A stretch of 64,000 bases of DNA from positions 1 to 64,000 of the forward strand of contig NZ_SCTW01000008.1 in the NCBI RefSeq assembly GCF_004322395.1, given 5' to 3'. A model generated the notes under the pieces. The model was not told the origin of the DNA. It worked only from the letters and a program-made list of their open reading frames with translations, and searched no databases. A program made the position numbers and the translations under genes. Shown in pieces: positions 44,166-53,708 of this stretch. Within the stretch, counting starts at the first letter, position 1, and the number at the start of each line of letters is the position of its first letter. The stretch is from Methylobacter sp. Lineage in GTDB: Bacteria > Pseudomonadota > Gammaproteobacteria > Methylococcales > Methylomonadaceae.

Positions 44166-44906
44166 TTGCTGTCTACTATAAAAATTGTGCTGGTCGAAAC
44201 AACGCACCCGGGAAATATAGGCGCCGTTGCCCGTGCGATGAAAAACATGAAAATGCATAACCTCTGGCTGGTCGCACCTAAAATATTCCCCAGCGCCGAT
44301 GCCACGTCCAGAGCTTCCGGCGCCGATGATGTGTTGGCAGGCGCAACCGTTTGCGAGACTTTGCAAGAAGCTATTGGCGACTGCCAAATTGTGTTTGGCG
44401 CCAGTGCCCGAGGCCGAACTATCAGCTGGCCGGAAATAACGCCTAGGGAATGTGCGGAAAAAGTGTTGATCAAGGAACCGGGTAACAAAGTAGCTATTGT
44501 TTTCGGCCGCGAAAATTCAGGCTTAAAAAACCACGAACTGGATCTGTGCCAGTTTTTACTGCGCATCCCCTGCAACAGCGAGTACAGTTCCCTAAATATC
44601 GCCGCCGCCGTGCAGGTAGTTTGTTATGAATTGTTCGTGGCATCCGGGCTGGCCGCCGAGGAACAAATTATTGTCGGCGACAAAGGCGAAGAGTCTTTGG
44701 CTACCGCGGCGCAAATGGAATCTTTTTATACTCATATGGCTGAAGCCTTAACCGACATAGGTTTTATGCATCCCGCTAAATCAAAATCCATCATGCGGCG
44801 TTTACGCCGGATTTATAACCGGGTACAACTGGACACTAAGGAACTGGACATACTCAGGGGCATCTTGCGGATGTCTCAAGGCCACAAGAGGAATAACGAT
44901 GCTTAA
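44166..44906 (+). CDS. trmJ: tRNA (cytidine/uridine-32-2'-O)-methyltransferase TrmJ
   Basis: TrmJ is a SPOUT-class enzyme that 2'-O-methylates position 32 of several tRNAs. The 246-residue protein has the start [27 protein letters not shown], the knot motifs [16 protein letters not shown] and [23 protein letters not shown], and a C-terminal helical arm. Translation starts at a TTG (44166), supported by an AGGA site eight bases before it and by exact agreement with the family N-terminus. It overlaps cysE by 8 bp. Confidence 0.93.
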   Translation: MLSTIKIVLVETTHPGNIGAVARAMKNMKMHNLWLVAPKIFPSADATSRASGADDVLAGATVCETLQEAIGDCQIVFGASARGRTISWPEITPRECAEKVLIKEPGNKVAIVFGRENSGLKNHELDLCQFLLRIPCNSEYSSLNIAAAVQVVCYELFVASGLAAEEQIIVGDKGEESLATAAQMESFYTHMAEALTDIGFMHPAKSKSIMRRLRRIYNRVQLDTKELDILRGILRMSQGHKRNNDA

Positions 44907-45666
44907 CCGAATAAAAGAGGATATTGCCTGCGTCTTTGACCGTGACCCGGCAGCGCAATCAGTTTTTGAAGTGATTACCACTTATCCGGGATTTCACGCC
45001 GTATTAATTCACCGCGTCAGTCATTTTTTCTGGATAGCCGAATTCAGATGGCTGGCTCGGTTTATTGCTCATATAGGCCGATGGCTGACCGGAATCGAAA
45101 TCCATCCCGGCGCAGTCATAGGCAGGCGTTTTTTTATCGATCACGGCATGGGGGTGGTGATTGGAGAAACCGCTGTTATCGGCGACGATTGCACTTTGTA
45201 TCACGGCGTAACCTTGGGCGGAACCAGCTGGGATAAGGGCAAGCGTCATCCGACCTTGCATAACGGCGTAGTGATAGGTGCGGGTGCAAAAGTTTTAGGA
45301 CCTATCGATATAGGCGAAAACGCCCGAGTAGGTTCAAACTCGGTAGTCTTAAAACCAGTTCCGCCGGATGCAACCGCAGTTGGTATCCCTGCTCATATCG
45401 TCGACCCTAAAAGCAGAGCCGTAACAGCCGAGCGTGACAAGATTGCCTACAAAATGGGCTTTCATGCCTATGGCGCAACAACCGATGTGCCCGATCCAAT
45501 CGCCTATGCGATCAACCATATGCTGGACCATATCCATGAAATGGACAGACAGATAGAAACCATGCAAAAAGCGCTCAACGATGCAGGTATAAAATACACA
45601 GAGACCCCTATCTCTAAATTGGACGGCTGTGAAATTGAAGATGGTTATGGAAAAGATAAACCGTAA
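44899..45666 (+). CDS. cysE: Serine O-acetyltransferase
   Basis: CysE makes O-acetylserine, the carbon skeleton for cysteine. The 255-residue protein has an N-terminal helical domain and a left-handed beta-helix of hexapeptide repeats: [41 protein letters not shown], and the acetyl-CoA site [13 protein letters not shown]. The start lies inside the trmJ end. Being upstream of iscR and a cysteine desulfurase, it links cysteine synthesis to Fe-S assembly. Confidence 0.94.
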   Translation: MLNRIKEDIACVFDRDPAAQSVFEVITTYPGFHAVLIHRVSHFFWIAEFRWLARFIAHIGRWLTGIEIHPGAVIGRRFFIDHGMGVVIGETAVIGDDCTLYHGVTLGGTSWDKGKRHPTLHNGVVIGAGAKVLGPIDIGENARVGSNSVVLKPVPPDATAVGIPAHIVDPKSRAVTAERDKIAYKMGFHAYGATTDVPDPIAYAINHMLDHIHEMDRQIETMQKALNDAGIKYTETPISKLDGCEIEDGYGKDKP

Positions 45667-45740
45667 GGCGCAGCTGGCAGCACTCGCTCAGTGAAAAAAC
45701 GGCCTCATTCGTATAAATACCTACTTTAATTAAAGGTATA

Positions 45741-45772
45741 ATAGTTGACTATTTTGCTGGGTTAAGTATAGT
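45741..45772 (+). promoter_or_regulatory. iscR promoter with overlapping IscR type 1-like site
   Basis: TTGACT (45745-45750) and TATAGT (45767-45772), 16 bp apart, form a good sigma-70 promoter 37 bp before the TTG start. The 25-bp stretch 45741-45765 beginning ATAGTTGACTATTTT agrees with the E. coli type 1 IscR site at about 20 of 25 positions, perfectly in its first 15. It covers the -35 box, consistent with autorepression. Confidence 0.7.
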
Positions 45773-45808
45773 AACAATATCTTAACGGTATTTATAGAGG
45801 ATACTACT

Positions 45809-46282
45809 TTGCGTTTAACTACTAAAGGTCGCTATGCGGTCACTGCAATGCTTGATTTGGCTTTTCATAGTCAAATCAAGCCGGTAACCTTAACCGAGAT
45901 TGCAGCTCGTCAAACTATCTCCCTGTCTTATTTGGAACAGCTATTTGCCCGCCTGCGCCGTGCCGGCATGGTAAAAGGTGTGCGCGGGCCTGGAGGCGGT
46001 TACAAACTATGTCGAAAGGCCAGCGATATTCATATTGCTGAGATTATCGCTGCTGTTGATGAACCGCTTGACTCGACCAAATGCGGCGGCGAAGCCAACT
46101 GTCAAAAAGATCGCGCCTGCTTAACGCATAACCTGTGGATGGGATTGAGCGAGCAAATCAGAAATTACTTGGAGGGAATCTCTTTAGCTGACTTACTTGA
46201 AAAAAATCAGGTTCAGGAGGTTGCCAAAAGACAGTATCATGATGCACAGCAAACTATTGAAATACATCGTCATCCCGAATAA
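45809..46282 (+). CDS. iscR: Fe-S cluster-responsive regulator IscR
   Basis: A 157-residue Rrf2-family regulator. The winged helix RLTTKGRYAVTAMLDLA and TISLSYLEQLFARLRRAGMVKGVRGPGGGY are typical. The cluster ligands Cys92, Cys98 and Cys104 and His107 sit exactly where they do in E. coli IscR, so it should hold 2Fe-2S. Translation starts at TTG 45809, with GAGG eight bases upstream. The C-terminus is His-containing. The desulfurase gene follows after 12 bp. Confidence 0.94.
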   Translation: MRLTTKGRYAVTAMLDLAFHSQIKPVTLTEIAARQTISLSYLEQLFARLRRAGMVKGVRGPGGGYKLCRKASDIHIAEIIAAVDEPLDSTKCGGEANCQKDRACLTHNLWMGLSEQIRNYLEGISLADLLEKNQVQEVAKRQYHDAQQTIEIHRHPE

Positions 46283-46294
46283 CATCCGTCCTGA

Positions 46295-47404
46295 ATGATC
46301 TATTTTGATCATAACGCGACCACGCCTATAGATGATCGCGTTCTGGATGCGATGCTTCCCTTCCTGAAAACATTCTACGGCAATCCTTCCAGTTTATATC
46401 GTCTCGGCAGAGTCGCAAGCAGCGCCATAGATGCAGCCCGCGAGCAGCTTGCAGCCCTGCTTGGCGTCCAGCTAGGGCAAATTGTTTTTACCGGCGGCGG
46501 CACAGAAGCGAATAATCAGGCTTTGGCAATACTAGCGCCGAAGGCAGGACTTGCCATCTCAGCCATTGAACATCCGTCGGTTATTGAACCCGCCCGGAAT
46601 TTAAAAAACCTGGGGCATGAGCTTACCCTGCTCGATGTCGATGCAAACGGCCAAGTGACGCAGGATGCTATCGACGAGGTTATCCGGCTAAGGCCAGATC
46701 TTGTTTCGATCATGCTGGCCAATAATGAAACCGGCGTAGTGCAAAATATCTCGCACTATGCCGATCAGCTAAGAGCCCAGGATATCAAGGTCCATACCGA
46801 TGCCGTACAGGCGCTGGGGAAAATCCCGGTAGACTTTAACAGTCTCGGAGTGCACTTAATGTCGCTGTCCAGCCATAAAATTTATGGACCCAAAGGCTGC
46901 GGTGCATTAGTATTTGATAAATCCGTGACGGTAAAACCCATCTTGCTGGGAGGCGGTCAGGAACAAGGTCTCAGGGCAGGGACTGAAAACGTCGCCGCTA
47001 TCATAGGCTTCGGCATGGCTGCAGAACTTGCCAAAGCCGAACTTGCCGAACGCCATGCGCATCTGCTAAAACTTAGAAAACTGCTGGAGCACGGCTTAAG
47101 CACCATTCCCGGCCTGATTATTTTTGCAGAGCAGGCGGAAAGGCTGCCGAATACCGTCCAGATAGGCATCCAAGGCCTGGATGGTGAAATGCTGCTGATG
47201 CAGCTGGATCAAAAAAGCATAGCTATTTCCAGCGGCTCGGCCTGCGCCAGCGGCATGAGAGAACCCAGTCCGGTGTTGGTCGCGATGGGTATTGATCCTG
47301 CTCTGGCAAAAAGTGCAATCCGCATCAGTTTGGGAAAAGCCAACACTGAAGCTGAAATTATTGAATTTATTAAACAATTAAAATTGTTAATCGAAAAAGG
47401 ATAA
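46295..47404 (+). CDS. Cysteine desulfurase (IscS/NifS family)
   Basis: A 369-residue PLP enzyme that takes sulfur from cysteine for cluster assembly. The PLP lysine lies in SLSSHKIYGPKG, and the active cysteine in SSGSACASGMREPS. The start MIYFDHNATTPID is the short NifS-like version, and the protein is about 35 residues shorter than E. coli IscS, so it may be a divergent group rather than true IscS. It sits between iscR and iscA, and no iscU scaffold follows. Confidence 0.9.
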   Translation: MIYFDHNATTPIDDRVLDAMLPFLKTFYGNPSSLYRLGRVASSAIDAAREQLAALLGVQLGQIVFTGGGTEANNQALAILAPKAGLAISAIEHPSVIEPARNLKNLGHELTLLDVDANGQVTQDAIDEVIRLRPDLVSIMLANNETGVVQNISHYADQLRAQDIKVHTDAVQALGKIPVDFNSLGVHLMSLSSHKIYGPKGCGALVFDKSVTVKPILLGGGQEQGLRAGTENVAAIIGFGMAAELAKAELAERHAHLLKLRKLLEHGLSTIPGLIIFAEQAERLPNTVQIGIQGLDGEMLLMQLDQKSIAISSGSACASGMREPSPVLVAMGIDPALAKSAIRISLGKANTEAEIIEFIKQLKLLIEKG

Positions 47405-47413
47405 AGAGGTTAT

Positions 47414-47737
47414 ATGTCTGTCTCATTAACTGAAAGTGCCGCTCGGCAAATCAAAAAACAACTGGAAAAACGCGGCAAGGGTCTAGGTTTAAAGCTAGGC
47501 GTAAAACAATCCGGCTGCTCTGGGTATGCTTACACTATTGATTACGCCGATGCGCTTAATGAAAGCGATGCGGTATTTGAGAATTTCGACGTAAAAGTCA
47601 TCGTCGCCGCAAACGATCTGCAATTTGTTGACGGTATAGAACTGGATTATCGCAGAGAAGGCATTAATGAAGCTTTCCAGTTCAACAACCCGAATGTAAA
47701 AGGCACCTGCGGCTGCGGCGAAAGTTTTTCGGTTTGA
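47414..47737 (+). CDS. iscA: Iron-sulfur cluster assembly protein IscA
   Basis: A 107-residue A-type carrier with the three conserved cysteines Cys35 (KQSGCSGYAY), Cys99 and Cys101 (GTCGCGESFSV). IscA delivers clusters, mainly 4Fe-4S, to target enzymes. It is the last gene of the iscR-desulfurase-iscA unit, 9 bp after the desulfurase, and is followed by a terminator-like hairpin. hscB, hscA and fdx are not downstream. Confidence 0.94.
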   Translation: MSVSLTESAARQIKKQLEKRGKGLGLKLGVKQSGCSGYAYTIDYADALNESDAVFENFDVKVIVAANDLQFVDGIELDYRREGINEAFQFNNPNVKGTCGCGESFSV

Positions 47738-47747
47738 TTAGAACTAT

Positions 47748-47782
47748 AGGGCGCAATAGAGCTTCGTCGCGTATTGCGCCCT
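47748..47782. terminator. Hairpin after iscA
   Basis: AGGGCGCAATA (47748-47758) and TATTGCGCCCT (47772-47782) form an 11-bp perfect stem with a 13-base loop, 10 bp past the iscA stop and between convergent genes. There is no T-run, so it may act as a barrier or mRNA stabiliser. Confidence 0.65.
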
Positions 47783-47844
47783 CTGATTGAGGCTTATCGA
47801 GTCGGATTCCGCAAGTTCTATCCAGGCCCAGCGCTTTACCTATC

Positions 47845-49227
47845 CTAGCGCCCTTCTTGGGAAGAAGTGTCACTCATCATTAATTTGACCGCCTCTTTTC
47901 CCTCTTTCGTCAGGAATGGCAGTAGCGTTCTATAGGGAATTTCAACGTCGTAGTCACAAGCCTGCACCACATGAGCGAAAGATGAGTGAAAAACCAAACC
48001 TTTTTTACCCAAGCTTAGTTGGTATTCGGTATTTTCCTTTATAATGCTCAGGCACTCGTCTTCTGTGTCTCCTCCCAGTTGTTTAACCGCCTCCTCAGTA
48101 ATAATCTTGTTTAACTGATCAGGAGCGGAATAATTACCGTAGAATGTATCAATATCTGAAATAAGCTTGCCGTTGTTTTGTTCTATCCAAGTCCATAGCT
48201 TTACTTCTTTCCCGATAGTTAAGTCCCAAGTGGTGTAATAAAATTCACTGAAGGGATGATTGCCACCACAATCCCCCCCAGTTCTCCGCACAAATGTTAT
48301 CCAGTGCGCATTCCAAAATGCCAGTTCTATGCTGGCGCTGTAGTTATGCAATACTTCATCAGATGAAGTATTGCAACCATAGTATTCCGACATTTCAACA
48401 GCCAACTCATTTTTTAGTCGCTCATTAAGTGCAATGCTAGCCTCGCTCTTGTCAATTAACTCAAGCGTATTTACCTCTTCGAGAACGCCAAAAGTCCGGT
48501 AACGCTTTCCGTCAAAAGTTAATGTCTTGCCAAAGGATATTTTTTCTTGTTGTAAACGCGCATTTATCGCCGCGTTAACTAACTTAACAACCTCAGGATT
48601 ACAGCCAATAGGGGATGAAGTGGGGTCGCCCATAGATAAGGTTTTAAATCGCTTTAAACGGATGGGCAAAATATGGCTTCCTGCCGCGTCAGACCAATTG
48701 CCCTTCAGTAGATCACCATGCCGTTCATTGATCGTCCACATTCCCGTTGGGTTCTGGGAATTGCCTTCGTGCCAAATTTTCGTATTTTCTGGGCGAGGTG
48801 CAAGGGGAATGCGCTGAGAGTGCCGCAAATAAAAATAGCCAGAGTCATTTTCATAATTAGGGTTGTCGAAATGAAAAAAACATGCCATTACTTCCTGATT
48901 ACCGATAGTTCCAGTCCATATTCCATTTTCTGGATTGGCAAGTTGTGCGATTCGTGACCAGAATGCATTCATGAGGCAAGCATAATCGTCGCAACGCTGT
49001 GCGTTTATTAGCCACTCGCGCTGTTGTTTTTTGATTGCCGCTGGATCGGAGGCTTCTTTTAAAGCATTGGCGTAAACCGCCGCCAAATCCTCGTCGCCTT
49101 TAGAAAGTTGCGAATTGCTACAGATCAATCTTTCCATTTTCGTCGCGGCGCGGGCGCAATCGAAGCTGGCCGCAAATGCCGATGATGGAAAGAGAATGGC
49201 CAGAAGCAGGATAATGAATTTCGGCAT
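47845..49227 (-). CDS. Exported protein with LprI-like domain, large unknown C-terminal region
   Basis: A 460-residue protein with a signal peptide (residues 1-19, AFAA cleavage) and a strong AGGAG ribosome site. Residues about 20-97 match the LprI/DUF1311 lysozyme-inhibitor-like domain: SFDCARAATKMERLIC, AVYANALKEASDPAAIKKQQ, REWLINAQRCDDYACLMNAF with conserved cysteines. The remaining 360 residues are unrecognised. They include a GIWTGTIGNQEVMACFF block and a later segment, YYTTWDLTIGKEVKLWTWIE, that resembles DUF3298-like periplasmic domains. Probably periplasmic or surface-exposed; function unknown. Confidence 0.78.
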   Translation of the reverse strand: MPKFIILLLAILFPSSAFAASFDCARAATKMERLICSNSQLSKGDEDLAAVYANALKEASDPAAIKKQQREWLINAQRCDDYACLMNAFWSRIAQLANPENGIWTGTIGNQEVMACFFHFDNPNYENDSGYFYLRHSQRIPLAPRPENTKIWHEGNSQNPTGMWTINERHGDLLKGNWSDAAGSHILPIRLKRFKTLSMGDPTSSPIGCNPEVVKLVNAAINARLQQEKISFGKTLTFDGKRYRTFGVLEEVNTLELIDKSEASIALNERLKNELAVEMSEYYGCNTSSDEVLHNYSASIELAFWNAHWITFVRRTGGDCGGNHPFSEFYYTTWDLTIGKEVKLWTWIEQNNGKLISDIDTFYGNYSAPDQLNKIITEEAVKQLGGDTEDECLSIIKENTEYQLSLGKKGLVFHSSFAHVVQACDYDVEIPYRTLLPFLTKEGKEAVKLMMSDTSSQEGR

Positions 49228-49398
49228 AATTACTCCTAAAATTTTATGATGTAGGGTAAACTTGTTCTCAGCGAAAATGTATTTTTGGTTTTTGCATTTC
49301 CGAGAAAATAGGGAGCAGATCAGCGCGTAGGATGGGTAGAGAGGTAGTACGCGGACACACTGTTATGCCCGACAGCACTAACTGGCGTCAAGTGTGCC

Positions 49399-50181
49399 TT
49401 ACAAATCTTGCAACAAATTACTTAAAAGAGCAAACTCAGCCAGCGATATGCTTTCAGCCCTGAGCGTTGGATCAATCCCCAAAGCGACAATCTCTTCCTC
49501 GGGAATCAGTTTTTTCAATGAATTACGCAACGTTTTGCGCCGCTGCGAAAATGCCTGCGTGACTACCCGGTTGAGCTTGGCTACATCATTAACCGCAACA
49601 GGCGGTTGCCTGTGCGGCACCAATCTGACAATAGCCGACATCACCTGCGGAGCCGGATCGAAGCTTTCCGGCGGCACATCGAATAACAGCTCGGTTGCGC
49701 AATAATATTGCATCATCACGCTAAGCCTGCCGTATTTCTTGCTGCCCGGAGCCGCGCAAATCCGGTCAACCACTTCCTTTTGCAGCATGAAATGCATGTC
49801 TTCAATGCAATAAGCGTTATCCAGTAGATGAAACATCAGCGGCGTTGAAATGTTATACGGAAGATTACCGATCACGCGCAATTTTTTATTCTCTTCAGCC
49901 AGCACCGAGAAATCAAACCTTAACGCATCGGCGCTGTGAATTTGCAGATTAGGATATTGCTTGAACTTAACTTTCAGCAATGCCACCAAATCCCGATCAA
50001 GTTCAACCACATCCAGACGCACTCCTTGAGCTAACAAAGGCTCGGTCAATGCGCCCTGCCCCGGGCCAATCTCAACCCAGTGCTGATCAGGCTTGGCCTG
50101 AATGCTGGAGATTATGTTGTAAATAATATTGTGGTCATGAAGAAAATTCTGACCGAAGCGCTTACGCGGAGTATGTGCCAT
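49399..50181 (-). CDS. rsmA: 16S rRNA (A1518/A1519) dimethyltransferase KsgA
   Basis: RsmA (KsgA) dimethylates two adjacent adenosines near the 3' end of 16S rRNA and acts as a late 30S checkpoint. The 260-residue protein shows KRFGQNFLHD, the AdoMet site EIGPGQGALTEPLL, the catalytic NLPYNISTPL and the C-terminal AFSQRRKTLRNSLK. It starts 5 bp after the pdxA stop, the usual pdxA-ksgA operon; surA is not upstream within view. Confidence 0.95.
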   Translation of the reverse strand: MAHTPRKRFGQNFLHDHNIIYNIISSIQAKPDQHWVEIGPGQGALTEPLLAQGVRLDVVELDRDLVALLKVKFKQYPNLQIHSADALRFDFSVLAEENKKLRVIGNLPYNISTPLMFHLLDNAYCIEDMHFMLQKEVVDRICAAPGSKKYGRLSVMMQYYCATELLFDVPPESFDPAPQVMSAIVRLVPHRQPPVAVNDVAKLNRVVTQAFSQRRKTLRNSLKKLIPEEEIVALGIDPTLRAESISLAEFALLSNLLQDL

Positions 50182-50186
50182 TTTAT

Positions 50187-51176
50187 CTATTGTGCAGCCA
50201 TTGTTAATGCGGTTTGCAACGCGAACTGTAGACTGCCTAAATCGGCTTTGCCGCTACCGGCAAGATCCAAAGCAGTACCGTGATCAACCGAAGTGCGGAT
50301 AACCGGCAGCCCCAGCGTTATATTGACAGCCTGCCCAAAGCCCATATGTTTAAGCACCGGCAAGCCTTGATCATGATACATCGCCAATACCGCATCCGCA
50401 GTAGCCAAATGCTTGTCGGTGAACAGCGTATCGGCCGGTAACGGCCCATGCAGATTCAAACCCTGTTTACGGAAAGTATCGAGCACCGGCATCATAATGT
50501 CGATTTCTTCCCTGCCCAAATGGCCGTTTTCTCCAGCATGAGGATTAAGCCCGCAGACCAGTATTTTCGGGTGAGTTATGCCAAAGCGCGTTCTCAGCTC
50601 ATGATCCAGTATCCGGATCACCATGCGCAGCCGGGTATGCGTAATAGCTTGGCAGACTTCCGACAACGGCAGATGGGTAGTCGCCAACGCCACTCGCAAG
50701 CCCGGCGTTGCGAGCATCATCACAGGATGCCCGCCGGTAATATCGGCAATGAATTCGGTATGCCCGCTAAAAGAAAAACCCGCATCGTTGATAACGCCTT
50801 TATGAACCGGGCCGGTGACCATCGCATCGAAAACCACGTCCATACAGCCTTTTGTCGCTTTGGTGATGGTTTTTAGCACATAGCGGCTGTTGGCCGGATT
50901 CAGCTGTCCGCATTGAACGGGTTCCGACAGTTCCACCGGCAAAACCGTCAGGTATCCGGCAGTTTGGGCGACGGCAGGCTTGGCGCTGTCAAACTCATTT
51001 ATCTGAAGCGGGAGACCTAATTGCTTGGCGCGTTCTTCCAGTAATTGCGGACTGGCGATAACTATAATTTCGCAAGGTAAATCCTGCTGTGCAAGCTGAA
51101 TGCAAAGATCGGGGCCTATGCCTGCCGGTTCTCCGGGTGTTAATGCGATACGCGGTACGGGTAGCCTGATGGTCAT
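50187..51176 (-). CDS. pdxA: 4-hydroxythreonine-4-phosphate dehydrogenase
   Basis: PdxA catalyses the oxidation step of the DXP-dependent pyridoxal phosphate pathway. The 329-residue protein has the start [16 protein letters not shown], the metal histidines in GHTEFIAD and [11 protein letters not shown], and [15 protein letters not shown]. The open frame continues upstream through the tRNA-Asp gene, but that part is not protein-like; the ATG at 51176 matches the family start. It is co-transcribed with rsmA. Confidence 0.95.
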   Translation of the reverse strand: MTIRLPVPRIALTPGEPAGIGPDLCIQLAQQDLPCEIIVIASPQLLEERAKQLGLPLQINEFDSAKPAVAQTAGYLTVLPVELSEPVQCGQLNPANSRYVLKTITKATKGCMDVVFDAMVTGPVHKGVINDAGFSFSGHTEFIADITGGHPVMMLATPGLRVALATTHLPLSEVCQAITHTRLRMVIRILDHELRTRFGITHPKILVCGLNPHAGENGHLGREEIDIMMPVLDTFRKQGLNLHGPLPADTLFTDKHLATADAVLAMYHDQGLPVLKHMGFGQAVNITLGLPVIRTSVDHGTALDLAGSGKADLGSLQFALQTALTMAAQ

Positions 51177-51346
51177 CTGAAAGCGGGGATAAAAAAAAGG
51201 CAATTTTACAGCATAACTATCGGATGATTTTAAAAAAAGCTGATCTAAAGATAGTGGGCTGATGAAACAGCAGCAATTATCGAAAAACTTAAAACAGTTT
51301 GCGGTGGATTTTTTGAGTCGACAGTAAAAATCTGCCTGAAGAAGAT

Positions 51347-51423
51347 TGGCGGAGCGGACGGGGCTCGAACCCGCGACCACCGGCGTGACAGGCCGGTATT
51401 CTAACCAACTGAACTACCGCTCC
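51347..51423 (-). tRNA. tRNA-Asp (anticodon GUC)
   Basis: A 77-base tRNA on the minus strand: acceptor GGAGCGG with CCGCTCC, D arm TAGTTCAGTTGGTTAGA, anticodon loop CTGTCAC, T arm CGGGTTCGAGCCCCG, discriminator G and an encoded CCA (51347-51349). Confidence 0.97.
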
Positions 51424-51439
51424 GTAATTCGAGCCGCGT

Positions 51440-51467
51440 ATTCTATAAGATCACACCGTTCTGTCAA
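51440..51467 (-). promoter_or_regulatory. Promoter of tRNA-Asp
   Basis: On the minus strand TTGACA (51467-51462) and TAGAAT (51445-51440) are 16 bp apart, ending 16 bp before the tRNA. The -35 is a perfect consensus. Confidence 0.8.
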
Positions 51468-51650
51468 GAATAAAGATCCCACAGTTTCACTTTATGCCGT
51501 AACACTAGCAAATCCAGAAATAGACTAAACTTAAAATCAGTGTTTCAGGTATAAAACTGTATTCAATACAGAGATTAAACCGGGGCAAAAAAGGCCATCA
51601 AATGTGTGACTCTCGTCTTTCCCATAGTGAAAATTAATTCGGCCCAAGCA

Positions 51651-53594
51651 ATGCATTATATAATTTCTTCGCTTCTTTTCATTTTATTATTAAATGTTGC
51701 GGCGGCAAGTGATTTTAGCGACATAGTTTCGACCAAAAATAAACCTGATCCCGTAGTTCAGCTGACACCCCAAGAACAGGCATGGTTAGCGAATCATAAC
51801 AATATCCGGATTGCTTTTGACAGTTCACTGCCACCTTATAGCTTTATCAACGATTCGGGACAACTTGAAGGCATTGCCGTCGAAGTCATGAACATCCTGA
51901 GCAAGCGGCTAGGCATTAAATTTGAGACTTATCCCAATACCAGCTGGAACAAACTATACGAAGCAGCAGTTAATCATAAAGTTGATGTTGTCGCTACAAT
52001 GGTCAATCGGCCGGATCGCAGACAGTGGTTTATTTTCACACAACCCTACCTGATCAAATCATTGGTTATCATGACCAAAAGAGATAACGTCACAATTAAA
52101 AATCAAACCGACCTTGCGGGAAAAAAAGTCACGGTGGTTAAGGGTTATCAGTTTGTTGACCGGATTATCAAAGAATTGCCTTCAGTCACGCCCTATTTTG
52201 TGGATTCTATGCTCGACGGGCTAAAGACAGTCAGTACAGAAAAGGCCGATGCAGCCATTACTTTTATGGCCACTGCCAGTTATCTACAAACAAAATATCT
52301 TCTGACTGACCTGAAAATTGCGGCCTTTTACGATCTCAATAGCGCCAATGACAGCATTAACGAAAGCATCGCTGTACGTAATGACTGGCCGATTCTGGCA
52401 GACATTTTACAAAAAGCGTTGCTTACCCTAAGTGAAGAAGAAATACAGAACATCCACGCTAAATGGGTTCCCGGCATTAAACCCTTAATTGACTATGAAC
52501 TGATTTGGAAAATTGTAGCTGCCTTCGTAACCGTGTTGGCCTTGTTACTATTATGGATTGCCTCGGTTCGTAGACAAAACAAAAAAATCAAACTGTCAAA
52601 ATCCGAAGTTCAGACCACCAACAAAATCCTATTGGCATTGAAAGACGACCTTGAACATCTGGTCGTAAAGCGCACCGCCGAACTGAATTCCAGCGAGTAT
52701 AAATTCCGCAGTCTGGTTGAAAATTTGCGTGATAAATACTTTTTTTATCAGCGTGATTGCGAAGGAATATTCACTTACATCAGCCCATCAATAACCAATA
52801 TACTCGGATACACTGCGGCTGATTTTATGGCTCATTACCATGATTATCTTACTGATAACCCAATAAATCTTAAGATTGATGAGCACTTCAAATCGTGTAC
52901 CCAATGCCAGCATAATCCGCCTTACCAGTTAGAAGTATATAGCGCACAAAAAGATATCTATTGGCTCGAGGTGACAGACACCCCTATCTATGACGAATAC
53001 AGCAAATGCATAGGCGTTGATGGCATTGTGCATGACATCACATTACGTAAACAAACTGATGATCGCTTACTTTGGCTATCTCATTACGATGAGTTAACCG
53101 GCTTGGCTAATCGCAGGCTATTTGCCGATCAGCTTCAACATGTCATCAATATGGCGCGTCGCACCCACGAGTCGGCTGCACTTTTTTATCTGGACCTGGA
53201 TCGCTTCAAGTTCGTCAACGATACTATGGGACACGCTGTTGGGGACGAGGTATTAAAAGAAACAGCCATAAGAATTTCCTCCACTTTGCGCGATTCCGAT
53301 ATAGCCGTCCGTCTTGGCGGCGATGAATTCGCCGTATTATTACCGGCAACCGATGCTGCTGGGGCGTCGCCTGTTGCCGAAAAAATCCTGAAAAAATTAC
53401 GCGAACCTTACATTTTTGATGAGCTGGAATTTACTTTGGGCGGCAGTGTTGGTATTGCCGTTTACCCTCAAGATACCAGTAGCAGCGAAACCTTGATTCA
53501 TTTTGCCGATACTGCAATGTATCATGCAAAACAGGGGAAGCTTGGTGTTTCTTTCTATTCAGAAAGCATGGAGCAAAATAAAACAATTGCATGA
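51651..53594 (+). CDS. Membrane diguanylate cyclase with periplasmic solute-binding domain, PAS and GGDEF
   Basis: A 647-residue sensor enzyme that should make cyclic di-GMP. After a signal sequence, residues about 35-275 are a bacterial extracellular solute-binding (family 3) domain. A membrane segment follows (about 285-305, IVAAFVTVLALLLLWIASV), then a coiled linker, a PAS domain (about 350-470) and a GGDEF domain with GGDEF at 556-560. An inhibitory site RDSD (547-550) lies exactly five residues before GGDEF, so product inhibition is expected. The ligand is unknown, possibly an amino acid. The ATG at 51651 is preferred to the in-frame GTG at 51606 because the signal sequence then begins directly, but neither has a good ribosome site. 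Confidence 0.88.
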   Translation: MHYIISSLLFILLLNVAAASDFSDIVSTKNKPDPVVQLTPQEQAWLANHNNIRIAFDSSLPPYSFINDSGQLEGIAVEVMNILSKRLGIKFETYPNTSWNKLYEAAVNHKVDVVATMVNRPDRRQWFIFTQPYLIKSLVIMTKRDNVTIKNQTDLAGKKVTVVKGYQFVDRIIKELPSVTPYFVDSMLDGLKTVSTEKADAAITFMATASYLQTKYLLTDLKIAAFYDLNSANDSINESIAVRNDWPILADILQKALLTLSEEEIQNIHAKWVPGIKPLIDYELIWKIVAAFVTVLALLLLWIASVRRQNKKIKLSKSEVQTTNKILLALKDDLEHLVVKRTAELNSSEYKFRSLVENLRDKYFFYQRDCEGIFTYISPSITNILGYTAADFMAHYHDYLTDNPINLKIDEHFKSCTQCQHNPPYQLEVYSAQKDIYWLEVTDTPIYDEYSKCIGVDGIVHDITLRKQTDDRLLWLSHYDELTGLANRRLFADQLQHVINMARRTHESAALFYLDLDRFKFVNDTMGHAVGDEVLKETAIRISSTLRDSDIAVRLGGDEFAVLLPATDAAGASPVAEKILKKLREPYIFDELEFTLGGSVGIAVYPQDTSSSETLIHFADTAMYHAKQGKLGVSFYSESMEQNKTIA

Positions 53595-53708
53595 TCAAGG
53601 GCTTGTTAAAAAATCTTATGGCGGACGTGCCGTTACCCTTTTCGGCGTGAGTGTACTCGGCATAGCCGAATTTCATGCGCAGTTTTTCCGCCTAAGCCTC
53701 TGCTTCCG

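Noticed and set aside
51177-51380. N-terminal extension of PdxA through the tRNA-Asp region
   Set aside because: It would be coded by a tRNA gene; the family start matches the ATG at 51176.
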